From: Apoderus coryli
Lineage: Eukaryota; Arthropoda; Insecta; Coleoptera; Attelabidae
Direction: 5' to 3'
NCBI GenBank assembly: GCA_911728435.2
Contig: OU452200.1
Location: 31,449,715 to 31,513,714, forward strand
Length of the DNA stretch: 64,000 bases
Below are positions 47,610-57,793 of the stretch, in pieces. The translations under genes were made by a program, and so were the position numbers. The notes under the pieces are model-generated. The model made no database searches. It was not told the DNA's origin and worked only from the letters and a program-made list of their open reading frames with translations. Position 1 is the stretch's first letter. The number at the start of each line of letters is the position of its first letter.

Positions 47610-47885
47610 TGTAGAACCTAACTTAGAACACCCTGTAAAGGAAGGTAATAATTGCTTAGGTGTTACTTAACTTCCGGATATTAATAATTACATTACATTT
47701 TGAATACTCATGACAAATTAATGTCGACTAATATAACATAGGTAAATCAGGTGATTATAATAAATCGCTAACTTGCAAAATACACCAATTATTGTAATAC
47801 TTTTTGATTGGGAATTAATTCAATAAAATGTGGTTAAAGTGTTAACATCACGAGTTTTTATTAACACCCCCTATCTAATACTACA
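47610..47885 (+). repeat. 5' LTR of Gypsy-2
   Basis: 276 bp, TGTAGAACC...ATACTACA. Identical to the 3' LTR as far as I can read. Confidence 0.95.
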
Positions 47886-47900
47886 TGGCGATCCTGCCAA
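47886..47900 (+). promoter_or_regulatory. Primer binding site of Gypsy-2
   Basis: TGGCGATCCTGCCAA immediately after the LTR, complementary to a tRNA 3' end with CCA. The tRNA was not identified with confidence. Confidence 0.65.
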
Positions 47901-47998
47901 AAACGATAGATAAAAATTTAAAAATGCGTATAAATATAAATAAATATGAATAAATAATTACGCTAATATTACCAGGTATTTAAACAATATTATGCGCC

Positions 47999-48241
47999 AT
48001 GGGGAAAAGTCAATCTAAAAACCAAGATTTAACTGAAAACGGTTCAGTTAATTCCAATTTTATAGTGAACGAAGATAGTGTAAATGTTATGGAAGTAAAA
48101 ATACTTTTATACATTATTGTGGCGATCATGTTACTAAACCTAATTATTAAACTTTTCAAAGTCCATAGACGTAATATGAAAAAGCAGTGGCGACGTAATT
48201 TTACGGACTCATTAGCTAGTGTTCGGGATAGTGCAGTTTAA
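47999..48241 (+). CDS. Small N-myristoylation-type membrane ORF in the Gypsy-2 leader
   Basis: 80 aa: starts MGKSQSKNQD (Gly2, Ser at 5 and small/basic residues fit an N-myristoylation signal), a polar stretch, one hydrophobic segment at about 35-52 (VKILLYIIVAIMLLNLIIKL), then a basic tail (KVHRRNMKKQWRRN). It is the first ATG ORF after the primer site and lies 290 bases before the Gag frame. I do not recognise a named family. An accessory membrane-targeting protein is inference. The stop codon is followed at once by a run of 25 A (48240-48264). Confidence 0.6.
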   Translation: MGKSQSKNQDLTENGSVNSNFIVNEDSVNVMEVKILLYIIVAIMLLNLIIKLFKVHRRNMKKQWRRNFTDSLASVRDSAV

Positions 48242-48264
48242 AAAAAAAAAAAAAAAAAAAAAAA
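48240..48264 (+). repeat. A25 homopolymer inside Gypsy-2
   Basis: 25 consecutive A starting within the TAA stop of the small ORF. Could be a slippage site or the trace of a retro-copied RNA end; the sequence alone does not decide. Confidence 0.9.
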
Positions 48265-48529
48265 CAAAAACTAACATTTCTTGCAGTTTTGAAGGTATTC
48301 AGGCGGAGCATAAACTATCCCTTAGTGTCAGTAAAGTGAGTAGTGCGATTCGGTCGAATATGCCGACGGGATGGCAGAACGCGGGCGTAAGTAATTTTTA
48401 AGAATAAATATTATGATGTAAATATTGTCGTTTACTCAAATTTGGTAATTATGTATATGTTAATAGTTAGAGTAATGATGAAAGTATCCCTTTGTTATCT
48501 TTTCTGATGCAAACTACGAACGAAACTGC

Positions 48530-49702
48530 TTGCTACAAATTAAATCAGATTTATTTAGTCAAACGCAAAGAGCGTTGAAAAAGAACGTACCTAAGTCAGA
48601 TACTGTTAGAGAAGAAATTCGTGATAATATAGTTCGATTATTTAATCAGTTTACTCAAACTTTAGCTTCAGTTTGGAATTCGTTAGATAATTATGATAAA
48701 ACAATTTGCAAGCAACAATTTACTATTTGTAGAGATAAGACAATTAGAGCTTTCGAAACTTTAGAAGTTAACTATAGGGTACCTGTTTCATGTTTAGGTA
48801 AAATAGATCCCGAAATTTTAGAAGACGATTTACGTGAAAATTACGAACCCATAGAAGAAATGGCTAATCCAACAATAGAATTTTTTAATTTAGCTAGTAA
48901 GTTAGTGCAAAACCAGTTTGACGGTAATCATGAAAATCTCAGATCATTTTTAGACTCCCTAGAATTGTTGAGGAACCACGCTGCTAATAATGAAGCAAAT
49001 GCCGTTGCTTATATTAAAACTAAATTAACAGGAAAAGCACGTGACTTAATTACGGTCGAAAATACTATAGAGGCTATAATAAACAAGTTAAAAACCAGCA
49101 TAAAAGGAGAAAGTTCACGACTTCTAACAGCAAAATTAGCAAACTGTCGACAACATACTAAAGATCCTACTACATTTGCGGCTGTAGTGGAAGATCTAGC
49201 GGTTAAGTTACAAAGATCATATATATCTGAAGGGGTGCCTTACGACGTAGCCGAAACGTACTCCGTTGAAACTACAGTTAAGGCGCTCTGTCAAAATTCG
49301 AACAACGATAGGGCTCGTGTTATAATAGAAGCGGGCAATTTTTCAACAATTCAGGAAGTTCTGACCAAATATGTAGCTACAAGTTCATCGTCAACTGAGT
49401 CTAATAGTATTTTATATGTTAATAATAGGGGTAGAAATTGTAATAATTTAGGTAGGCAGCATTATAATAGAGGTAGAAGTAGGTTTTATCCTAATAATAA
49501 TAGTTATAACAATAATAGTTATGGTAGGGAATATCGCGGACACGTTAGAGGCAATTACAGGCGCGGATTTTCTGGTACTCCTCGTGCAAGGTATCCTCGC
49601 TCAGTGAGATATTATGAGTCTGAAAATTACCTCGCAAATCAGGCGGAAAACGCACAGGTCCCCCATCGGTCACGATTGGGGGAACCAGATCAAACAATGT
49701 AA
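48530..49702 (+). CDS. gag: Gypsy-2 Gag
   Basis: 390-codon open frame (open from 48482). It encodes a capsid-like helical core (IEFFNLASKLVQNQFDG, FLDSLELLRNHAANNEA, IKTKLTGKARDLITVENTI) and an Arg/Gly/Asn-rich C-terminus (NRGRSRFYPNNN, GHVRGNYRRGF) in place of a CCHC knuckle, as in some gypsy-group Gags. The first in-frame ATG is only at 48860 (EEMANPTIEFF), so the true start is unresolved: non-AUG initiation, or splicing from an upstream exon (a consensus donor GGC/GTAAGT is at 48387-48393). Pol follows in the -1 frame. Confidence 0.85.
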   Translation: MLQIKSDLFSQTQRALKKNVPKSDTVREEIRDNIVRLFNQFTQTLASVWNSLDNYDKTICKQQFTICRDKTIRAFETLEVNYRVPVSCLGKIDPEILEDDLRENYEPIEEMANPTIEFFNLASKLVQNQFDGNHENLRSFLDSLELLRNHAANNEANAVAYIKTKLTGKARDLITVENTIEAIINKLKTSIKGESSRLLTAKLANCRQHTKDPTTFAAVVEDLAVKLQRSYISEGVPYDVAETYSVETTVKALCQNSNNDRARVIIEAGNFSTIQEVLTKYVATSSSSTESNSILYVNNRGRNCNNLGRQHYNRGRSRFYPNNNSYNNNSYGREYRGHVRGNYRRGFSGTPRARYPRSVRYYESENYLANQAENAQVPHRSRLGEPDQTM

Positions 49703-49713
49703 ATATTTACAGG

Positions 49714-52700
49714 ATGAGTTTAACACTTTCGAACTTTGTAGTTATGGAGTCTGAATTGTCTGGCATAGAAAACACCTTACTAGTCGACACCGGAGCTGAT
49801 ATATCTATATTAAAAAGAAAATCATTAAGACTAGATGAAATTATTGATACTGCACAAAACAGCAAAATTAAAGGCATCTCAAACCATCTAGTAAAAACAA
49901 TAGGCATTACACAAACACGGCTATGTGTCGAGCATTTTTCTTTCAAACATACCTTTCACATTGTTGAAGATGATTTTCCAATACCGACTGATGGAATCCT
50001 TGGAAGGGATTTCTTAGTAAAATACAATGCAAATTTAGATTACGCTAATTGGACGTTGACTCTCAAGGTCGACTACAGTAGCGTAAGGGTCCCAATGTTT
50101 AGCGGTCCAGACGAAGACACAATATATCTTCCTCCCAGATGTGAAGTTTTTAGGGAAATAAAATCTCTAAGAAAGATTGATCATGATTCGGTTGTAAATA
50201 GTCAAGAAATATCGCCAGGTATTTTTGTTGCCAGGACAGTAATATCCAAAGAAAATCCAGTAGTTAAAATAATAAATGCAACTTTCGAAAGTGCTTGTGT
50301 AAGCATCCCGAAATTAGAAACCTATAGACTCGATTTGTTTAATATTTTTACAATAGAAAACGAAAATAAAGATAGAAACGCACAATTACTAAGTCAATTT
50401 AATCATAAAGACATACCTGAATATTTAAAAAAAGACTTTATAGACTTATGTACAGAATTCTCTGACATATTTGCCCTAAAAACGGACAAACTAACAGTAA
50501 ATAATTTTTATACACAAAAACTAAAATTAGGGGACAGAAAACCAGTTTATATAAAAAATTACAGAACACCTCATATGCAAAAGCAGGAAATGAATCGGCA
50601 AGTTGAAAATCTTTTAAATAATGGTATTATTGAACCCTCTAGGTCTGAATATAATAGTCCAGTATTATTAGTCCCTAAAAAATCTATTAATGGGGAGAAA
50701 AATTGGAGATTGGTAGTTGATTTTAGAAAACTGAATAAAAATTTATTAGCAGATAAATTTCCCTTGCCACGAATCGATGATATTTTAGATCAGTTAGGAA
50801 GAGCGAAGTGGTTTTCTGTAATTGATTTATTCTCTGGTTTTCACCAAATAGCTTTGGATGAAGGGTCTCGAGACTACACATCGTTTAGCGTCGACGGAGG
50901 TTCTTTTAGATTTACAAGGTTACCATTTGGACTATCCGTGAGTCCTAACAGCTTCCAACGGATGATGTCCATGGCTTTCGCGGGCCTCACTCCAGAAAAA
51001 GCTTTCCTATATATGGACGATCTTATTGTGATTGGATGCTCGGAAAAGCATCATCTTGGAAATTTACGTAAAGTTTTTAATACATGCAGAAAATATTGTT
51101 TAAAACTGAATCCACAAAAATGCAATTTCTTTAGAAAAGACGTCACATATCTAGGTCACAAAATCACCGATAAAGGAATTCTACCAGACGATAGTAAATA
51201 TGACACTATAAACAATTACCCGACACCACAGACAGCTGACGAGGTTAAACGATTCGTAGCATTTTGTAACTATTATCGCAGGTTTATACCGCATTTTGCA
51301 GCGGTCACTCAACCATTAAATAGACTAGTCAGGAAAAATGTTAAATTTGAGTGGTCTAGTGAATGCCAACATTCCTTTGAAATATTAAAAAATGCCCTAA
51401 AATCTCCAACTATTTTAAAATACCCAGATTTTACAAAACAGTTTGTACTTTCGACAGATGCATCTAACGACGCATGTGGTGCAGTTTTGTCACAAGAATT
51501 AGACGTACAGGAACTGCCTATAGCTTATGCATCGAGAACCTTTACTAAAGGCGAGTCGCATAAGCCTATAATTTTAAAAGAGCTTTCGGCTATTCATTGG
51601 GCCATAAAATATTTTAGATGTTATCTCTACGGCCAGAAATTCTTAGTGAAAACTGATCACAGACCTCTAGTTTACCTTTTTTCCATGAAAGATCCTTCAT
51701 CAAAACTAACGAGAATGCGACTTGACTTAGAAGAGTATGACTTTGACATTGAATTTATAAAAGGTAAGGATAATGTAGGACCGGATGCCTTATCTAGGAT
51801 AAATATAAAAAACTTGAAACAAATCGAAAATAATTGTGACCAAATTTTAGCAATTACCAGATCACAATATAAAAACGTAACTAAAGATCCTACATTAATA
51901 AGTAATGATTCTCCTGTAGTTAAACCTAAAGTATTTGAAAGCATGAATAATTACGAAGTATTAAAAATCCCACTATTAAGATTTGAACTTAGGCCTAATG
52001 TTATTGTGGTATATATTTATAATAAAAGGAAAATATGCGTGCAGAGTAGATTCTCTATCACTAACAATAATATTTCATTAGTGAAATTATTATCAGAGCT
52101 TGAAAAGATAGCCGGGGATAAGAAAATCTACTCCATGAGATTAAATGTAGAAGATAAAATATTTACGAGGTGCACCATAAATGAATTTAAACAGGTGGGT
52201 CAAAAACTTTTTAGAAAGTTAAATATAATACTTTGCCAGTCTCCAAAACTAATAGTAGATCGTAAAGAAAAACTTGCGTTAATTGAAAAATATCATAACG
52301 ATCCATTACTAGGCGGCCATAGTGGTCAAAAGAGAACTTTTAAAAAATTGAAATCAAATTTTAGGTGGAAAAATATGTCCAAGGACGTAGCTAACTATAT
52401 CAAAAAATGTCAAAAATGTCAGGTTAATAAAGCTCAAATAAGCCATGCTGAGCCTTTAAAAATAACGCCAACTCCTCAAAGGGCATTTGATATAGTCAGC
52501 ATCGATACCATCGGACCTTTTACAAAATCTGACCACGGTAATGTGTACGCTGCAACTTTACAGTGTGAGCTAACAAAATATGTTATCATTATACCTATAC
52601 CAAACAAAGAAGCATCTACATTGGCTAAAGCTATTGTGGAAAATTTCATTCTTGTATACGGACCCGTGAGAGAAATTAGGACCGATATGGGCACCGAATA

Positions 52701-53301
52701 CAGAAATGAAACGTTTTCCAATATTACAAAAATTCTGAAAATGGAACACAAAATGTCTACTCCTTATCACAGTCAGTCTATCGGTGGTTGTGAACGCAGT
52801 CACAGAACACTTAATGAGTATCTTCGAACATATATCAATGCTTCACATACAGATTGGGATATTTGGAGCAGATATTTTGCATTCTGTTACAATACTACAC
52901 CTAGTACATATCACAACTATACTCCTTTCGAGTTAGTCTTCGCCAAGAAAGCCTGTTTACCAGAATTATTTGATGGAACACGCGTAGATCCATTATACAA
53001 TATAGACGCTTACTATGAGGAAACACGGTATAGGTTGCAGCTTGCACAAAAGCGAGCTAAAGAATACTTAGACGATGCCAAGAGAAGACGTAAATTTCTA
53101 CTTGATGCAAAGGCAAAAGAGTTGTCGTTAAAACCAGGCGATCTAGTTTTGTTGTCTAACGAAGATCGGCATAAACTAGACTCTTGGTTCGACGGACCAT
53201 TTGAGGTTGTGTCAGTAGAAAACCCGAATTGTACTATTAAAGACAACAAGGGGAAACAGTATACAATTCATAAAAACCGTTGTAAAATTTTTTTTAGGTA
53301 A
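49714..53301 (+). CDS. pol: Gypsy-2 Pol (protease, RT, RNase H, integrase)
   Basis: 1195 codons from ATG; the frame is open upstream into Gag (-1 relation), so it is probably expressed as Gag-Pol. Protease LLVDTGADIS (Asp 25) and GILGRDFL; reverse transcriptase with VVDFRKLN, LPFGL and FLYMDDLIV (YMDD 433-436); RNase H with STDASNDACGAVLSQ (about 578-592) and KTDHRPL; integrase zinc region (H...H at about 860-868, CQKCQ near 896-900), catalytic motifs SIDTIGP, RTDMGTE and GGCERSHRT. It ends KNRCKIFFR without a chromodomain or envelope. No stop or frameshift found, so it could be active. Confidence 0.95.
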   Translation: MSLTLSNFVVMESELSGIENTLLVDTGADISILKRKSLRLDEIIDTAQNSKIKGISNHLVKTIGITQTRLCVEHFSFKHTFHIVEDDFPIPTDGILGRDFLVKYNANLDYANWTLTLKVDYSSVRVPMFSGPDEDTIYLPPRCEVFREIKSLRKIDHDSVVNSQEISPGIFVARTVISKENPVVKIINATFESACVSIPKLETYRLDLFNIFTIENENKDRNAQLLSQFNHKDIPEYLKKDFIDLCTEFSDIFALKTDKLTVNNFYTQKLKLGDRKPVYIKNYRTPHMQKQEMNRQVENLLNNGIIEPSRSEYNSPVLLVPKKSINGEKNWRLVVDFRKLNKNLLADKFPLPRIDDILDQLGRAKWFSVIDLFSGFHQIALDEGSRDYTSFSVDGGSFRFTRLPFGLSVSPNSFQRMMSMAFAGLTPEKAFLYMDDLIVIGCSEKHHLGNLRKVFNTCRKYCLKLNPQKCNFFRKDVTYLGHKITDKGILPDDSKYDTINNYPTPQTADEVKRFVAFCNYYRRFIPHFAAVTQPLNRLVRKNVKFEWSSECQHSFEILKNALKSPTILKYPDFTKQFVLSTDASNDACGAVLSQELDVQELPIAYASRTFTKGESHKPIILKELSAIHWAIKYFRCYLYGQKFLVKTDHRPLVYLFSMKDPSSKLTRMRLDLEEYDFDIEFIKGKDNVGPDALSRINIKNLKQIENNCDQILAITRSQYKNVTKDPTLISNDSPVVKPKVFESMNNYEVLKIPLLRFELRPNVIVVYIYNKRKICVQSRFSITNNNISLVKLLSELEKIAGDKKIYSMRLNVEDKIFTRCTINEFKQVGQKLFRKLNIILCQSPKLIVDRKEKLALIEKYHNDPLLGGHSGQKRTFKKLKSNFRWKNMSKDVANYIKKCQKCQVNKAQISHAEPLKITPTPQRAFDIVSIDTIGPFTKSDHGNVYAATLQCELTKYVIIIPIPNKEASTLAKAIVENFILVYGPVREIRTDMGTEYRNETFSNITKILKMEHKMSTPYHSQSIGGCERSHRTLNEYLRTYINASHTDWDIWSRYFAFCYNTTPSTYHNYTPFELVFAKKACLPELFDGTRVDPLYNIDAYYEETRYRLQLAQKRAKEYLDDAKRRRKFLLDAKAKELSLKPGDLVLLSNEDRHKLDSWFDGPFEVVSVENPNCTIKDNKGKQYTIHKNRCKIFFR

Positions 53302-53772
53302 GGTGGTGAAAGTGGACACAGTGTATATTTTATGAAATAAACAATGTTTTTATTTAATTGTATGAGAATTTAGAATCTGTAATATTGCTACTATATCGTT
53401 AATTATATTTAGGTAAAATTATAATATAGAGACGTCTCCTATTACAAAAAATATGCATGCATGCAAAGCGAAGAATTTATTGTTAGTCTAGTTATAGGTA
53501 TTATGTTATTAATTAATCGGTATATTGTATTTCGAGTTTAAGTCTAGTTATAAGGGGTCAAATAAAAATATAAAATCATAACACTTTACTAAACATGTGC
53601 CTACATTTCAAATATAATAGTACTACTTGATCAGCAAATTATGGTTTCTAAATTATTTGTATTTTGTTTAGAATTTGCAGTAGTATCAGTTGGCAATTAT
53701 TATTCTTTTGATTCTGTTGAAATGCCCTTCACAAGTGGCCATAGTGAAGGACATTTTCTCGGAAAGGGAAGG
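53302..53772 (+). other. Gypsy-2 3' non-coding region and polypurine tract
   Basis: 470 bases after Pol with no long ORF; the element has no envelope gene. It ends with the purine tract GGAAAGGGAAGG (53761-53772) directly before the 3' LTR. Confidence 0.8.
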
Positions 53773-54048
53773 TGTAGAACCTAACTTAGAACACCCTGTA
53801 AAGGAAGGTAATAATTGCTTAGGTGTTACTTAACTTCCGGATATTAATAATTACATTACATTTTGAATACTCATGACAAATTAATGTCGACTAATATAAC
53901 ATAGGTAAATCAGGTGATTATAATAAATCGCTAACTTGCAAAATACACCAATTATTGTAATACTTTTTGATTGGGAATTAATTCAATAAAATGTGGTTAA
54001 AGTGTTAACATCACGAGTTTTTATTAACACCCCCTATCTAATACTACA
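53773..54048 (+). repeat. 3' LTR of Gypsy-2
   Basis: 276 bp, same sequence as 47610-47885, followed by the target duplication ATTT. Confidence 0.95.
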
Positions 54049-54052
54049 ATTT

Positions 54053-54195
54053 GGTGCTTTCTCGATGTTTCCACTAAGCTATATATATCCCTGTTAAATA
54101 TTTCTAATGCCATATTTAGGTTATTGAAATCAAATGAATATTTTATTTGGCGATCATCGGCGTATTCATAATTTTGACAATTTACCAAACACTTA
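54053..54195 (-). pseudogene. LINE A ORF2, RT catalytic YADD segment (copy 2)
   Basis: The minus frame reads CLVNCQNYEYADDRQIKYSF, the box C (YADD) segment that follows the VPQGS region, isolated between Gypsy-2 and the TIR element. It is out of frame with the preceding RT part, so the LINE carries a frameshift at or near the TIR insertion site. Confidence 0.75.
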
Positions 54196-54197
54196 TA

Positions 54198-55179
54198 TAC
54201 GGGGTGGGCCATTTTAATTGACCCACTCAAATATCTTCCAAAGTAAACGGTAAAAAAAAAATTGTTCTCGCAAAATTTGTTCAGGACAAAGGGGGTCAAA
54301 TAATGGTGACATTGAATTTGACCTTGAACTTCATTTCCAAGGTCATTTGAAGGTCAAGGCGTTTTTTTTAAATGGGAACGCATATTTTTGACACCGGGTT
54401 CGGAAAGAGCGGAAAGTTTTACGTCCGAATTGGTATTTTGAAATTTTTTTATGACACTTAGAAGGTCATTTCAAGATCAAATGCTAAGAAATTCTGTGGT
54501 TGCTATTTAATTGTATTTTCTGATAGAATAATCGTAGTTGATGTACTGTATTGAAAATATTGACCTTGAAAAGTTTGTCCTTATTTTTAGCGTTACCCAG
54601 AAACAACATTCTTCAAGTAGCCCCACAAGTAAATGTCAGGGGATGTTATATCTGGTGAATTTGAAGGCCAGTCATCCGCACCTCCTTGTCCAATCGATCT
54701 TTCATTATAAGCTTATTTAAGAATTCGCGTACTATTGGCGCAAAGTGTGATGCCGCACCATCTTGCTATAGCCACATTCGTCGACTTGTTTCTAAATCAA
54801 TATCCTCTAAGAGCTCTGGCAATCGATCCCTTAACGATTCCGTTAACAATAAAGATAAATTTCCATATGGAATTTAGCCCCTACTCAATGTTGGAATAGA
54901 TAATTTAAAAGACCTTCTAAAGGTCATAAAAAAAATTCAAAATACCATTTCGGACGTAAAATTTTCCGCTCTTTCCGAACCCGGTGTCAAAAATATGCGT
55001 TCCCATTAAAAAAAACGCCTTGACCTTCAAATGACCTTGGAAATGAAGTTCAAGGTCAAATTCAATGTCACCATTATTTGACCCCCTTTGTCCTGAACAA
55101 ATTTTGCGAGAACAATTTTTTTTTTACCGTTTACTTTGGAAGATATTTGAGTGGGTCAATTAAAATGGCCCACCCCGTA
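54198..55179 (-). mobile_element. TIR DNA transposon (982 bp) with transposase remnant
   Basis: Termini TACGGGGTGGGCC and its complement, inverted repeats of about 300 bp, flanked by TA duplications (54196-54197, 55180-55181), as in the Tc1/mariner class. The unique centre (about 54500-54890), read on the minus strand, gives RLPELLEDIDLETSRRMWLQ, QDGAASHFAPIVREFLNK and a SPDI-like piece: a fragment of a DUF4817-associated DDE transposase. It cannot code a full enzyme. It is inserted in the RT region of LINE A. Confidence 0.85.
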
Positions 55180-55181
55180 TA

Positions 55182-55924
55182 TTGGATGTGTATATACAAA
55201 ACATCAATGGAGCCAAAACTGAGCCTTGGGGAACCCCGGACATAATATTACCCCACTCCGATGTACCTCTGTCTGTCTCTACGTATTGAGATCTATTATT
55301 AAAGTAGTTTTTCATTAATGCGCGTGCAGAATCTGAGAATCCTGAGTAGTTCAGGATAGAAAACAGAAGTTCGTGGTTGATCTTATCAAACGCCTTAGAA
55401 TAGTCCAGTAACAATAGTGCCGTTGTTTTTCCCGAGTCTATATCACGAATTATGTCATCAACCAAATCTAGAAGGGCAGTCATGCAGCTGTATCCTCTTC
55501 TAAAACCTGACTGTTTGTATGGTATAATATCATAATTACAAACAAAATTATAGATTTGCTTGTACATTACTTTTTCTAAAATCTTTGACATAGGTGACAA
55601 AAGAGAAATCGGTCGAAGGTCATTGAGATCCGTTATTTGTACTTTCTTAGGTAAAGGAAACACTTTCGAGATTTTCCAGCAATCCGGAAAAACTTTATCC
55701 AAAATACATGAATTGATTATGTTAGTAATGTAGGGAAGTACAAAAGGACAACACATTTGAATCATATTTATGTTAATTTTATCAGGCCCTACAGCATTGG
55801 ATTTGATGCTATTACTATGGCTGCTAATTTCTGACTCATCAACGAGTGTAAATTCAAAATGATGTTGAAAATTAGGAAATTTATTGATATTATAAAAATT
55901 GGTTAGTTCGATATCGGCAGGCAT
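55182..55924 (-). pseudogene. LINE A ORF2, reverse transcriptase (copy 2)
   Basis: Frame with NAVGPDKININMIQMC, LRPISLLSPMSKILEKVM, QSGFRRGYSCMTALLDL, LLLLDYSKAFDKINHEL (box A aspartate) and MSGVPQGSVLAPLMFCIYT. This is the classic APE-type non-LTR RT order; the YADD box lies beyond the TIR element at 54053-54195. Frameshifted relative to the endonuclease frame near 55985. Confidence 0.9.
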
Positions 55925-55971
55925 ATATTGGGATGATGTAAGAAAATGTTTATTTATAGTATTTGGGATGT

Positions 55972-56946
55972 TTAAGTGATTTGGTATTGTTCTGTTGATA
56001 GTCTTTTTTCTGTATATCTATTTAGAAACTGTAATTGTTTCCACAGATTCCTTTGATCGCATTTGTTTGTTAATTGAAACTCTAAATAGGCTTCTTTTTC
56101 TCTACGAATAGCGTTTGTTAGTTCATTTTTCAAATTCTTGTAATAGTTCCAGTGCCCTGGTAATTTTGAGCGTTTAAATTTAAGAAAGGCCCTATCTTTT
56201 AAATTGATCAACTTCTTTATTGTTTCAGTAAACCATGGGTTGAATTTTTTCCTTGTGGTAATTTCTTTAATGGGAGCTATGGTATCGAAGATACCTAAAA
56301 TTAAATTATTAAACTCTATAACCTTCTCATTTACGTTTTGAATATGTAGTATATTGTTAAATGGGGTAAAGAGGAGCAAATTGCCTAGTAGCTGTTGGTC
56401 TATATTTTTGAGTTTACGAGTTTTAAATGCTTCTCTTTTCATGTTTTCGAATGTAATATTACAAAACACCAGAAAATGATCAGATACAGAGGCTACATCC
56501 ATAACACCACACAAGAACGCCCGCGTCTGTTTAGAAATTAATATTATGTCAATTAAAGTAGCTGAGTTAAGAGTAACGCGAGTAGGAGTTTCTATTATTT
56601 GCTTTAAATTTAAGGCAGTTGTGACATTAATAAAATCTTGATTGTATTTGTTTTCAAAGTCTAACAAATCTAAATTTATGTCACCACCACATATTAGTTC
56701 TTCAGTTGAGATTACGTACTGAGATACAAAACCTTCAAAAACTTCTAAAAAATCAACAAATGAACTTGACGGAGGACGATAGATTACTCCGATGGTATAC
56801 AACGTCTTATTTAATTTAAATTTTAGCCATATGTGCTCTATTATGCCAGAAGAGAACTTACCTATTATTACGTAATCAATGTCAGACTTGATATAAAAAC
56901 CCACTCCGCCTCCGCGTGTAACTCTATTTGATCTAACAAAATTATT
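55972..56946 (-). pseudogene. LINE A ORF2, endonuclease (main part, copy 2)
   Basis: APE-type endonuclease: VIYRPPSSSFVDFLEVF, ICGGDINLDLLDF (GDxN motif), the threonine segment ETPTRVTLNSATLIDIILIS and the SDH motif (ASVSDHFLVFCNI), then the linker to RT (KEKEAYLEF type). The first residues before the SINE insertion are at 57267-57418. Intact frame in this part. Confidence 0.9.
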
Positions 56947-56959
56947 CCCATCTATCTTT

Positions 56960-57253
56960 CTTCTTCTTCTCTATTTTATTGGCCTCTACAACTAGGTAAT
57001 TTAGCCATTTCTTTAGTAATATATATTTAGAGAATTCTTGGACCTACAGTTTAGCGTGGAATCCGAACCACGGCCATCGACTGCCAGATGCCAGCACCTA
57101 CAACTATGTAGTCCATAAGTACATGACATTGGCAAGTCTACCGGCTCGACCGGGGGCGCCGTCCACCCATCCAAACACCATCCACACGACCAGACACTGC
57201 AGTATCAAGATCATGTCGATGTGCGTTTGCACATGTGGGCATCTCCCGGCCCA
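56960..57253 (-). mobile_element. Probable SINE inserted in the LINE A endonuclease
   Basis: A 294-bp insert flanked by a perfect 13-bp duplication (AAAGATAGATGGG on minus; 56947-56959 and 57254-57266). It is GC-richer than its host. On the minus strand it contains a pol III B-box-like GGTTCGGATTCC preceded by an A-box-like TGGCAGTCGATGG, and ends in an AAUAAA-like block and GAAGAAGAAGAAA tail. These are SINE features; the tRNA parent was not identified and the internal promoter lies unusually far from the 5' end. Confidence 0.75.
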
Positions 57254-57266
57254 CCCATCTATCTTT

Positions 57267-57418
57267 ATCACTTCATCTGGTATTTTCTCAGTCAGCCACG
57301 TCTCGGAAACTCCAACAAAATCATAATTATTGCAAGTTACATTTTCTCTAAAATCAGAAAAGCTATTTAGCAGTGACCTCACATTCCAGAAAGCGAATCT
57401 TAACAATTTATTTTTCAT
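57267..57418 (-). pseudogene. LINE A ORF2 start (copy 2)
   Basis: Begins MKNKLLRFAFWNVRSLLNSF, FVGVSETWLTEKIPDEV, the N-terminal WNVRSL and SETWL motifs of APE endonucleases. Read through the SINE after IDGW. Confidence 0.85.
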
Positions 57419-57793
57419 AGATAAGCAGCAAGTATATATTGATTCATTGTACTACAAAAATGTTATAACGGAGCAAATATATAAGGAAAGTAAAAATTTT
57501 AAAAAAATATATACATGTATATGTATAGTCCAATGTAACAATCCGATGCTCACCCTAAAAAAAATGCAGCTATATAAATGAACAGAAAACAGAATCCAAA
57601 AGTTGGTTAATTATAAGAGAAATAAAAAATACAATATAATATCAATATATCACACCAATGTATAGAATAGGAGAGAATACAATTATATCTATTCCGCAAA
57701 AAAAAAATGAGAGAAAAAAAATATATATATTTTCTTTTTGAGTTGAAAGCGTGGAAAAGCCCGTATCTTATGTATCAGGATTTACGCAAGTTT
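57419..57793 (-). other. LINE A inter-ORF/ORF1 end region
   Basis: Minus strand between the ORF1 remnant and the ORF2 start; AT-rich with no recognisable motif. Open frames here are short. Confidence 0.4.

Larger units (their letters stand above)
47610..54048 (+). mobile_element. Gypsy-2: complete LTR retrotransposon with small extra ORF
   Basis: Two 276-bp LTRs (47610-47885, 53773-54048) that look identical by eye, a 4-bp target duplication ATTT (47606-47609, 54049-54052), a primer site starting directly after the 5' LTR, a purine tract, and open Gag and Pol frames. No envelope ORF follows Pol. It sits in the RT region of LINE A, in opposite orientation. The identical LTRs make it the youngest large insertion in the window. 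Confidence 0.95.

Noticed and set aside
48240..48264. A25 run read as the poly(A) tail of a separate LINE insertion
   Set aside because: No target duplication or LINE 3' sequence precedes it; the preceding bases are an intact ORF of the LTR element.
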